In this document: positions 14,395 through 20,040 of the stretch, one piece after another
Position numbering within the stretch: the first letter of the stretch is position 1
How the letters are laid out: each line of letters begins with the position of its first letter
Source of the DNA: Fen-999 sp035654135
Lineage (GTDB): Bacteria; Pseudomonadota; Gammaproteobacteria; Burkholderiales; Rhodocyclaceae
Direction: 5' to 3'
Assembly (NCBI GenBank): GCA_035654135.1
Contig: DASRXN010000172.1
Span: 1-20,040 of the forward strand
Length of the DNA stretch: 20,040 bases
Made by a program: the position numbers and the translations under genes
Notes under the pieces: generated by a model
What the model was told of the DNA's origin: nothing
Seen by the model: the letters and a program-made list of their open reading frames with translations, nothing else
Databases searched by the model: none

Positions 14395-14615
14395 TGACAC
14401 GCACATCGGTCAAGAAAGTTGTTTTCGGATTTGCTGTCGCGGCCGTCCTGGCGGCGATCGTGACCGTGGGCATAGGCATCTGGGCGATCGGTGCGCTCGG
14501 CGGAGCGCATGTGGCGACTGCCAGCCTGTTCGCCACTGCAATCTTCTTTTTATGCTGTGGCATCGTCCTTTACTTCATGAGCGTGCCGCCGCGCCCCATT
14601 TCGCCAGCCGAGTAG
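14394..14615 (+). CDS. Small two-TM membrane protein, unknown function
   Basis: This is a 73-residue protein I do not recognise. A basic N-terminus (MTRTSVKK) is followed by two hydrophobic segments, about 10-33 and 40-63 (the second with a CC pair), and a short proline-rich tail (SVPPRPISPAE). That predicts a hairpin in the inner membrane. The ATG shares one base with the htpX stop (TGATG), so translation is probably coupled; a GTG at 14391 would add one residue. The overlap with htpX, good codon use and clear topology support a real gene. A role as an HtpX accessory or in membrane stress is only suggested by position. Confidence 0.65.
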   Translation: MTRTSVKKVVFGFAVAAVLAAIVTVGIGIWAIGALGGAHVATASLFATAIFFLCCGIVLYFMSVPPRPISPAE

Positions 14616-14680
14616 GCGGCCGACCAGGGCAGCAACCGAAAGTCAGCCGTCGTGGCACGCTGCTGGAAGGCGGTAGCTGA

Positions 14681-14714
14681 TTAACGGTTGCCGTTTAACG
14701 TAAAGCGTTATATC
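14681..14714 (+). promoter_or_regulatory. higBA promoter/operator with two inverted repeats
   Basis: Upstream of higB, TTAACGG (14681-14687) faces CCGTTTAA (14691-14698), an almost perfect inverted repeat. Partly overlapping it, TAACG (14696-14700) faces CGTTA (14706-14710) with a 5-bp loop. A -10-like TATATC lies at 14709-14714, so initiation near 14721 would nearly coincide with the higB ATG at 14723, and no ribosome-binding site is present. The palindromes fit autorepression by the HigA protein, as known for this toxin-antitoxin class. The rest of the gap from 14616 shows only a 12-bp copy of a repeat also found at 3144 and 5780. Confidence 0.55.
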
Positions 14715-14722
14715 ATTCCGCC

Positions 14723-15004
14723 ATGATCCGGTCGTTCAAGTGCAAGGACACCGAAGCGCTGTTCGCCGGAGCGCGTTGCCATCGTCGCTGGCTTTCCTTC
14801 CGCGCGGTGGCTGAGCGCAAGCTGCAAATGGTGCATCGGGCCTTGCGGCTGGACGATCTGCGCATTCCACCGCAAAACCGGCTGGAGGCGCTGAAAGGCG
14901 ACCGCAAGGGCCAGTGGAGCATCCGCATCAACGACCAGTGGCGGATTTGCTTCGTCTGGGACGAGGGTCAGGTGTTCAACGTGGAGATCGTGGATTATCA
15001 CTAA
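14723..15004 (+). CDS. higB: HigB-type (RelE/ParE superfamily) toxin
   Basis: This 93-aa protein matches the HigB-1 plasmid-maintenance toxin family, ribosome-dependent mRNA interferases. Typical family parts are MIRSFKCKDTEALF, RRWLSFRAVAERKLQMVHRALRLDDLRIPPQNRLEALKGD (about 21-60), and the C-terminal strand pattern GQWSIRINDQWRICFVWDEGQVFNVEIVDYH with conserved basic residues (Arg68, Arg74) that line the RNA site. Toxin-first gene order and the antitoxin 9 bp downstream are the usual HigBA layout. No frameshift or loss of the C-terminal active region is seen, so it looks functional. Confidence 0.93.
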   Translation: MIRSFKCKDTEALFAGARCHRRWLSFRAVAERKLQMVHRALRLDDLRIPPQNRLEALKGDRKGQWSIRINDQWRICFVWDEGQVFNVEIVDYH

Positions 15005-15013
15005 GGAGGCAAC

Positions 15014-15325
15014 ATGAGCGAGATTCGCAACGGCATGCGGCCGATTCATCCCGGCGAGATTCTGCGCGAGGAATTCCTCGTGCCGCTGAACCTGTCGGCC
15101 AACGCGCTGGCGATTGCGGTCGGCGTGCCGGCGCCCCGCATCAACGATGTCGTTCGTGAGCGGCGCGGCATCACCGCCGACACCGCACTGCGCCTTTCCC
15201 GCTACTTCGGCACCAGCGCGGAATTCTGGATGGGTTTGCAGGCGGATTATGATTTGCGCCAGGCCGAGAGCGTCGCCAGCGAGACACTGGCAAGGATTCA
15301 ACGCATGGAGCGGCAGCCCGCGTAA
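15014..15325 (+). CDS. higA: HigA antitoxin (XRE-family helix-turn-helix)
   Basis: This 103-aa DNA-binding antitoxin binds HigB and represses the operon. The N-terminus GMRPIHPGEILREEFLVPLNLSANALAIAVGVPAPRINDVVRERRGITADTALRLSRYFGTSAEFWMGLQADYDLRQAE (7-84) is the family signature and contains the helix-turn-helix (about 28-60). A strong AAGGAGG ribosome-binding site lies just before the ATG. Together with the likely poor or leaderless initiation of higB, this would favour antitoxin excess. The MFS gene begins 8 bp after the stop, so read-through is expected. Confidence 0.95.
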   Translation: MSEIRNGMRPIHPGEILREEFLVPLNLSANALAIAVGVPAPRINDVVRERRGITADTALRLSRYFGTSAEFWMGLQADYDLRQAESVASETLARIQRMERQPA

Positions 15326-15333
15326 CCGGCGGC

Positions 15334-16629
15334 ATGGAATTCACTCCCGAACACAAACGCCGCCGGCTGCTGATGCTGGTGGTGGTCGTCGCGGCCTACG
15401 TGCTGTCGTTTTTCCAGCGCTTCGCGCCGGCGGGCATCGCGCAGGATCTGGCCGCCGCTTTCCAGACGTCCGCCGCGTCGCTGGGCGTGCTTGCCGCGAC
15501 TTACTTCTACGTCTATACGGTCATGCAGGTGCCGACCGGCATCCTGGTCGATACGCTCGGGCCGCGCCGCATCCTGTTCCTTGGCGGCCTGGTCGCTGGC
15601 GGTGGCAGCCTGCTGTTCGGCATGGCCGACAGCCTGAATGGTGCGCTGGTCGGCCGCACGCTGGTCGGGCTGGGCGTGTCGGTGGTGTTCATCGCCATGC
15701 TGAAGATCATCGCGGTGTGGTTCGAGGAGCGGCGCTTCGCCACCGTCGTCGGACTGTCGATGCTGGTCGGCAACCTCGGCTCGGTGCTGGCCGGCGCGCC
15801 GCTGTCGTGGCTGGCGCAGACAGCGGGCTGGCGCGGTGTGTTCGTCGGCGTCGGCGCCGTCTCGATGGCGCTGGGGGCATTGTGCTGGCTGCTGGTGCGC
15901 GACCGGGTTACGGCGGGCGAAGGCGCCCATCCTCATGCGGTCGATCGCACGGTGGTGCTGAGCGGCCTGCTGAGTGTGCTGAAAAACCGCGCCACATGGC
16001 CGGCTGCCGCGGTGAATTTCGGTCTGGCCGGCAGCTTTTTCGCCTTCGCCGGGCTGTGGGCGACGCCCTACCTCATGCAGGTGCATGGCATGACCCGCGC
16101 GGTGGCATCCACGCACCTGTCGCTCTACTTTGCCGGCTTCGCGCTCGGCTGCCTGTTCATCGGCGGCTTGTCCGACCGCCTGGGCCGGCGCAAGCTCGTG
16201 GTGCTGGTCTCCGCCCACATCTATGGGACGATCTGGCTGGTATGGCTGACCGGCATGGTGTTACCGTTGTTGGTGACTTATGTGCTGTTCGCGCTCATGG
16301 GCGCGGCGACGGCGAGTTTCACGCTGACCTGGGCCTGCGCCAAGGAGGTGAATCCGCCGCAACTGTCGGGGATGTCCACCTCGGTGACCAACATGGGCGG
16401 CTTCCTGGGCGGCGCGCTGCTGCAACCCCTGGTGGGCTGGATGATGGATTTGTCCTGGAGTGGCGCGATGGCGAACGGTGTCCGTATCTATGCGCCCGGG
16501 GACTTCCGTGTCGGCCTGCTGCTGCTGGCGGGGGTGGCGTGGTTCGGCGCGCTGTCGGCCTGGCGCATCCGGGAAACGCATTGCCGGAACATCCACAAGG
16601 AACTGGTGATGAGGGAGATCGCATCGTGA
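15334..16629 (+). CDS. Major facilitator superfamily transporter
   Basis: This is a 12-TM secondary transporter of 431 aa. Signature A appears after TM2 (GILVDTLGPRRI, 69-80) and again in the second half (GGLSDRLGRRKLVV). TM1 carries LSFFQRFAPAGIAQDL, a pattern I recall from a group of MFS proteins without a defined substrate. A soluble linker (about 190-208, RDRVTAGEGAHPHAVDRT) divides the halves. The stop overlaps the GTG start of the chelatase gene, so the two are translationally coupled; the higA stop is 8 bp upstream and no good ribosome-binding site precedes this ATG. Substrate unknown. Pairing with a CbiX protein permits, but does not show, a link to tetrapyrrole or metal transport. 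Confidence 0.85.
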   Translation: MEFTPEHKRRRLLMLVVVVAAYVLSFFQRFAPAGIAQDLAAAFQTSAASLGVLAATYFYVYTVMQVPTGILVDTLGPRRILFLGGLVAGGGSLLFGMADSLNGALVGRTLVGLGVSVVFIAMLKIIAVWFEERRFATVVGLSMLVGNLGSVLAGAPLSWLAQTAGWRGVFVGVGAVSMALGALCWLLVRDRVTAGEGAHPHAVDRTVVLSGLLSVLKNRATWPAAAVNFGLAGSFFAFAGLWATPYLMQVHGMTRAVASTHLSLYFAGFALGCLFIGGLSDRLGRRKLVVLVSAHIYGTIWLVWLTGMVLPLLVTYVLFALMGAATASFTLTWACAKEVNPPQLSGMSTSVTNMGGFLGGALLQPLVGWMMDLSWSGAMANGVRIYAPGDFRVGLLLLAGVAWFGALSAWRIRETHCRNIHKELVMREIAS

Positions 16630-16985
16630 AAGGCATCATCCTTTTCGGTCATGGTTCGCGCACGTCGGAATACATCACGCCCTTCGAGCGCATCCGCGAC
16701 GCCATGGCCGCCCAGCAGCCGGATGCGGTGGTGGAGCTCGGTTTCCTCGAGCTGTCCAGGCCGGGCTTCGACGAATCCATCGAGTGTCTGGCGAAGCGGG
16801 GCGTGACGGAGATTTCGGTGGTGCCGATCTTCATCGGTCCCGGCCGGCATGTGCTGAAGGACCTGCCGCAACTGGCGGCAAACGCAATGGACCGCTTCCC
16901 CGGCCTGGAAATTTCACTGGCCGCACCGGTCGGCGAAGCACAGGAAGTCATTGACGCCATGGCGAAATTCGCATTGAGTACATAA
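16626..16985 (+). CDS. cbiX: Short CbiX/SirB-type sirohydrochlorin chelatase
   Basis: This is a 119-aa class II chelatase-like protein. The family inserts Co2+ or Fe2+ into sirohydrochlorin for cobalamin or siroheme, and the short form acts as a homodimer. The GTG start at 16626 overlaps the MFS TGA and has GAGGGAG upstream. It gives KGIILFGHGSR (2-12, metal ligand His9), VELGFLELSRPGFDE (36-50) and VVPIFIGPGRHVLKDLP (65-81, second ligand His75). Both histidines expected for catalysis are present. Cobalt versus iron cannot be decided, and no other cobalamin or siroheme gene is in the window. Confidence 0.9.
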   Translation: MKGIILFGHGSRTSEYITPFERIRDAMAAQQPDAVVELGFLELSRPGFDESIECLAKRGVTEISVVPIFIGPGRHVLKDLPQLAANAMDRFPGLEISLAAPVGEAQEVIDAMAKFALST

Positions 16986-17004
16986 GTTTCTTCAATTTCA
17001 GGGC

Positions 17005-17040
17005 TTGAATTTTCTGTATATCAGCATATACTAATATGCA
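17005..17040 (+). promoter_or_regulatory. Promoter with two interlocking palindromes before the RND efflux operon
   Basis: A TTGAAT -35 (17005-17010) and a TATACT -10 (17027-17032) are 16 bp apart. Two perfect 6-bp-arm inverted repeats overlap the -10: GTATAT-CAGC-ATATAC (17016-17031) and GCATAT-ACTA-ATATGC (17024-17039). AT-rich palindromes of this kind are common operators for small winged-helix (ArsR-like) or TetR repressors. Initiation would fall at about 17039, directly at the adaptor ATG (17041), and no ribosome-binding site precedes it. The region is strikingly AT-rich compared with its surroundings. Confidence 0.62.
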
Positions 17041-18054
17041 ATGAAGACGACAATCCATATCCCATCCGCGGCGGCCCTGAGAATCACCATCGGGGCCGTC
17101 GGCGTTATTGCGGCGGCAATCTTGCCGGCCGCCTTTGCTCAAACCGTCACGTTGGAAACCCGCGACGTCGATCTCACCTATCCGGCCGAAGCCGTCGTGG
17201 AAGCCGTTCGCCAGGCGACCGTTGCCGCCCAGGTGCAGGGGCGCGTGGTCGAAGTGCGCGCCGATGCCGGCCAACGGGTGAAGAAGGGCGAGCTGCTTAT
17301 GCGCATCGACGCCCGCGAGGCGGCCGAAGGCGCGGCCGGTGCCGAGGCGCAACTGATCCAGGCCAAGGCCAACTACGAGCGGACGAAGAATCTCTTTGCC
17401 CAGAAGTTCGTCAGCGGTGCCGCGCTGGATAAGGCCGAGGCCGACTACAAGGCGGCCCAGGCGACCGCCGGCGCCAGTGGCGCGACTGTTTCCCACTCGA
17501 CGGTGACTGCGCCCATCGCCGGCATCGTCGCCCAGCGGCAGACCGAACTGGGCGAGATGGCCTCGCCCGGCAAACCGCTGATCACGATCTACGACCCGAA
17601 GGGGTTGCGGGTGATCGCCAGCATTCCTCAGTACAAGCTGGCCGAGGTAAAGAAGGGCGCCAGGGCCAAGCTGGAGTTTCCGGAGAGCGGACGCTGGATC
17701 GACGCAGCACGCGTCGAAGTACTGCCGACCGCCGACGCCCGCAGCCATACCGTCACCGCCCGTCTCTATCTGCCAGACGGTGTCGAGGGCGTGATTCCCG
17801 GCATGGCCGCGCGAGCCCACTTTGTCATCGGGGCCGGCAGGAAACTGACGGTGCCGCCGAAAGCGGTGATCCGCCGCGGCGAAGTGACGGGCGTCTATGT
17901 GGTCGATACGCAGAACGTCCCGCGCCTGCGCCAGGTCCGCCTGGGCGAGATGCTTGGCAATGGCGAACTCGAAGTGCTGGCTGGCCTTGCCGCCGGCGAC
18001 AAGGTGAGTCTGGAGCCGATCCAGGCCGGCATTCAGCTCAAGCAGGCCAAGTAG
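17041..18054 (+). CDS. RND efflux periplasmic adaptor (HlyD/MFP family)
   Basis: This is the membrane fusion protein that links an RND pump to an outer-membrane channel, 337 aa. A signal peptide (1-33, cleavage after AFA) precedes a lipoyl/barrel-sandwich half, VEAVRQATVAAQVQGRVVEVRADAGQRVKKGELLMRID (53-90). A short helical hairpin follows (about 92-148: AEAQLIQAKANYERTKNLF, ALDKAEADYKAAQATA). The second lipoyl half is STVTAPIAGIVAQRQTELGEMASPGKPL (153-180) and a beta-barrel domain runs from about 187. No lipidation cysteine is present at the cleavage site. The pump starts 3 bp after the stop. The hairpin is short, as in single-adaptor metal or small-molecule RND systems, but the substrate is unknown. 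No outer-membrane factor is seen in the window. Confidence 0.93.
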   Translation: MKTTIHIPSAAALRITIGAVGVIAAAILPAAFAQTVTLETRDVDLTYPAEAVVEAVRQATVAAQVQGRVVEVRADAGQRVKKGELLMRIDAREAAEGAAGAEAQLIQAKANYERTKNLFAQKFVSGAALDKAEADYKAAQATAGASGATVSHSTVTAPIAGIVAQRQTELGEMASPGKPLITIYDPKGLRVIASIPQYKLAEVKKGARAKLEFPESGRWIDAARVEVLPTADARSHTVTARLYLPDGVEGVIPGMAARAHFVIGAGRKLTVPPKAVIRRGEVTGVYVVDTQNVPRLRQVRLGEMLGNGELEVLAGLAAGDKVSLEPIQAGIQLKQAK

Positions 18055-18057
18055 GTC

Positions 18058-20040
18058 ATGGGTATCTCGGGACGTATCGCGGAGTACTTTCTCCGCAACT
18101 CGCTGACGCCGCTGATCGCCCTGATCGCGCTGCTGCTGGGCATCTTCGCCACGCTGATCACGCCGCGCGAGGAAGAGCCGCAGATCAACGTCACCATGGC
18201 CAACGTCTTCGTGCCCTTCCCAGGCGCCTCGGCCAGGGATGTCGAATCGCTGGTGGCACGGCCGGCCGAGCAGGTACTGGCGCGCATCGCCGGTATCGAG
18301 CACGTCTATTCGGTCTCGCGGCCGGGCATGGCGGTGATCACCGTGCAGTACAAGGTCGGCGAAGAGCCGGTGCAAGCGCTGGTGCGGCTCTACGACACCA
18401 TCAATTCCCACAAGGACTGGCTGTCGCCCAACCTCGGCGTGCTCGATCCCATCGTCAAGCCCAAGGGCATCGACGACGTGCCCATCGTTACCCTGACCTT
18501 CTGGAGCTCCGATCCGGACAAGTCGGCGTTCGAGATGCAGCAGGTCGCGCGCGCCGCCGAGATCGATCTCAAGCGCATCGCCGGCACGCGGGACGTGGAG
18601 ACCATTGGCGGTCCTGGTCACGTCATCCGCGTTGCCATGGATGCCGACCGCATGAATGCCTACGGCGTCACCGCCCAGGATCTGAAAGCGGCACTACAGG
18701 TTTCCAACGCCTCCCAGCCGGCCGGCAGCCTGGTGGCCGGCAACCATGAACTCCTGGTGCAAACGGGAACGTACATCGAGACGGCGGCCGATGTGAAGAA
18801 ACTGGTGGTCGGCGTGTTCGACAAGAAGCCGGTGTTCATGAACGACGTGGCGCGGATCATCGATGGTGCTGACCAGCCTAGCCGTTATGTCTGGCACGGC
18901 ACGAAGGACGGCGAGGTTCCGGCGGTGACGCTGTCGGTATCGAAGAAACCGGGAGTCAATGCCGCCGACGTCGCCGAATCCGTCATCCGGCGCGCGGAAA
19001 GCCTGAAGGGAACGGTGATTCCCGACGGTGTCGAATTCACGGTGACGCGCAACTATGGCGAGACCGCAACCGAGAAGGCGCAGAAGCTGATCGGCAAGCT
19101 CGTCTTCGCTACCGCCTTCGTGGTGCTGCTGGTGCTGTTCGCTCTCGGCAAGCGGGAAGCGGTAATCGTCGGCGCTGCGGTAACACTGACTTTGGCGGCG
19201 ACGCTATTCGCCTCCTGGGCCTGGGGCTTCACGCTCAACCGGGTATCGCTGTTCGCGCTGATCTTCTCCATCGGCATCCTGGTCGACGATGCCATTGTGG
19301 TGGTGGAGAACATCCATCGCTGGCACTCACTGCATCCGGAAATGTCGTTGGGTGAAATCATTCCCGGCGCAGTGAACGAGGTTGGTGGGCCGACCATCCT
19401 GGCGACATTCACCGTTATCGCCGCGTTGCTGCCCATGGCCTTCGTCAGCGGCTTGATGGGCCCGTACATGAGCCCGATCCCGATCAACGCGTCGATGGGC
19501 ATGTTCATTTCGCTGGCCATCGCCTTCATCGTCACGCCCTGGCTGGCGCTGAAGCTGATGAAGCCGTCACACGATGCGCACGGCGAAGACAAGACCACCG
19601 TCCGGCTGATGGGCCTGTTCCGCCGCGTCATGCCGCGCTTCCTCGATGCGCGGACGGGCAAGTCGGCGCGACGCAAGCTGTGGCTGGTCATCGTCGTCGC
19701 CATCCTGGCCTCGGTATCGCTTGGCGTCGTCAAATGGGTGGTGTTGAAAATGCTGCCGTTCGACAACAAGAGCGAGTTCCAGGTAGTGCTGGACATGCCC
19801 GTCGGCACGCCGCTGGAAGAAACGGCGCGCGTGCTGCGCGAGATCTCGGCCGAGATTGCCAAGGTTCCGGAGGTCGAGGACTATCAGGCCTATGCCGGCA
19901 CCGCCGCACCGATCAATTTCAACGGCCTGGTGCGACAGTACTACCTGCGCACCAATCCCGAGATGGGCGACGTCCAGGTGAACTTGGTCGACAAGCACCA
20001 TCGTGACCGCAAGAGCCACGAGGTGGCTGTCAGCGTGCGC
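18058..20040 (+). CDS. RND (AcrB/CusA superfamily) efflux pump, C-terminus beyond right edge
   Basis: This is an inner-membrane proton-driven pump; 661 codons are visible with no stop, about two thirds of the usual 1,030-1,060 residues. TM1 spans about 11-33 (FLRNSLTPLIALIALLLGIFA). The porter domain shows VPFPGASARDVESLVARPAEQVLARIAGIEHVYS (52-85) and GVTAQDLKAAL. TM2 to TM6 lie at about 340-500, with the proton-relay pair Asp410-Asp411 in SIGILVDDAIVVVENIH. The relay lysine of TM10 is off the edge. It starts 3 bp after the adaptor gene. The DDAIVVVENIHRW form and short adaptor suggest the heterogeneous group outside the classical AcrB multidrug branch, but substrate cannot be assigned. Confidence 0.94.
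   Translation, partial: MGISGRIAEYFLRNSLTPLIALIALLLGIFATLITPREEEPQINVTMANVFVPFPGASARDVESLVARPAEQVLARIAGIEHVYSVSRPGMAVITVQYKVGEEPVQALVRLYDTINSHKDWLSPNLGVLDPIVKPKGIDDVPIVTLTFWSSDPDKSAFEMQQVARAAEIDLKRIAGTRDVETIGGPGHVIRVAMDADRMNAYGVTAQDLKAALQVSNASQPAGSLVAGNHELLVQTGTYIETAADVKKLVVGVFDKKPVFMNDVARIIDGADQPSRYVWHGTKDGEVPAVTLSVSKKPGVNAADVAESVIRRAESLKGTVIPDGVEFTVTRNYGETATEKAQKLIGKLVFATAFVVLLVLFALGKREAVIVGAAVTLTLAATLFASWAWGFTLNRVSLFALIFSIGILVDDAIVVVENIHRWHSLHPEMSLGEIIPGAVNEVGGPTILATFTVIAALLPMAFVSGLMGPYMSPIPINASMGMFISLAIAFIVTPWLALKLMKPSHDAHGEDKTTVRLMGLFRRVMPRFLDARTGKSARRKLWLVIVVAILASVSLGVVKWVVLKMLPFDNKSEFQVVLDMPVGTPLEETARVLREISAEIAKVPEVEDYQAYAGTAAPINFNGLVRQYYLRTNPEMGDVQVNLVDKHHRDRKSHEVAVSVR

Noticed and set aside
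15114..16625. Long plus-strand frame upstream of the chelatase start
   Set aside because: It is out of frame with higA and the MFS gene that clearly occupy this DNA; only the part from the GTG at 16626 is coding.
16948..18621. 557-codon open frame on the minus strand opposite the adaptor and pump genes
   Set aside because: It covers two clear RND genes and their promoter, and its composition (repetitive His/Arg/Gly/Asp) is that of a shadow frame.

Overview
The window is GC-rich, densely packed proteobacterial DNA with short intergenic gaps and many stop/start overlaps. The branched-chain keto-acid dehydrogenase genes are of the Pseudomonas bkdA1/bkdA2 type. Together with the Sco, HtpX, HigBA and RND genes, this fits a respiratory Gram-negative chromosome, most likely a betaproteobacterium (Rhodocyclales-like). 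That placement is inference from recalled protein families, not a search result.

Region 1 (1-3163, minus strand) is a bkd operon: E1-alpha (1844-3076), E1-beta (813-1841) and the start of the E2 acyltransferase running off the left edge. The E3 gene would lie outside. Region 2 (3191-4332, minus) has a secreted DUF3124 protein and a decayed Kef/YbaL-type cation/proton antiporter. The antiporter has lost its middle and then frameshifted.

Region 3 (4360-9143, minus) is a trehalose operon: otsA, otsB and a GH15 glycosidase, arranged otsA-9 bp-otsB-ATGA-GH15. The trehalose-6-phosphate synthase is unusual. It carries an N-terminal membrane-anchored, probably extracytoplasmic sensory module with a HAMP-like linker. 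Region 4 (9290-14615, plus) is divergent from it: a Sco copper chaperone with an extra N-terminal domain, a two-TM K+-channel/RCK protein with a GYGA filter, a short CPA1-type antiporter, a DUF475 (TerC-like) membrane protein, the HtpX protease and a small two-TM protein. The 146-bp divergent spacer (9144-9289) has a consensus -35 box and two copies of a palindrome-like 10-bp core. Regions 3 and 4 together look like an osmotic/ion/membrane-stress neighbourhood, with compatible-solute synthesis on one side and ion movement and membrane quality control on the other.

Region 5 (14681-16985, plus) holds a higBA toxin-antitoxin pair with its own operator-like repeats, an MFS transporter only 8 bp after higA, and a short CbiX-type chelatase overlapping the MFS stop codon. 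Region 6 (17005-20040, plus) starts with an AT-rich promoter overlaid by two interlocking palindromes. It then encodes a periplasmic adaptor and an RND pump, the latter cut by the right edge.

The points most worth a second look are the sensor-tethered OtsA, the palindromic promoter of the RND operon, the GYGA channel filter, the Sco N-terminal fusion, the antiporter pseudogene, and three promoters placed so close to the start codon that the mRNAs may be leaderless. I saw no rRNA, tRNA, CRISPR array, insertion sequence or convincing intrinsic terminator.
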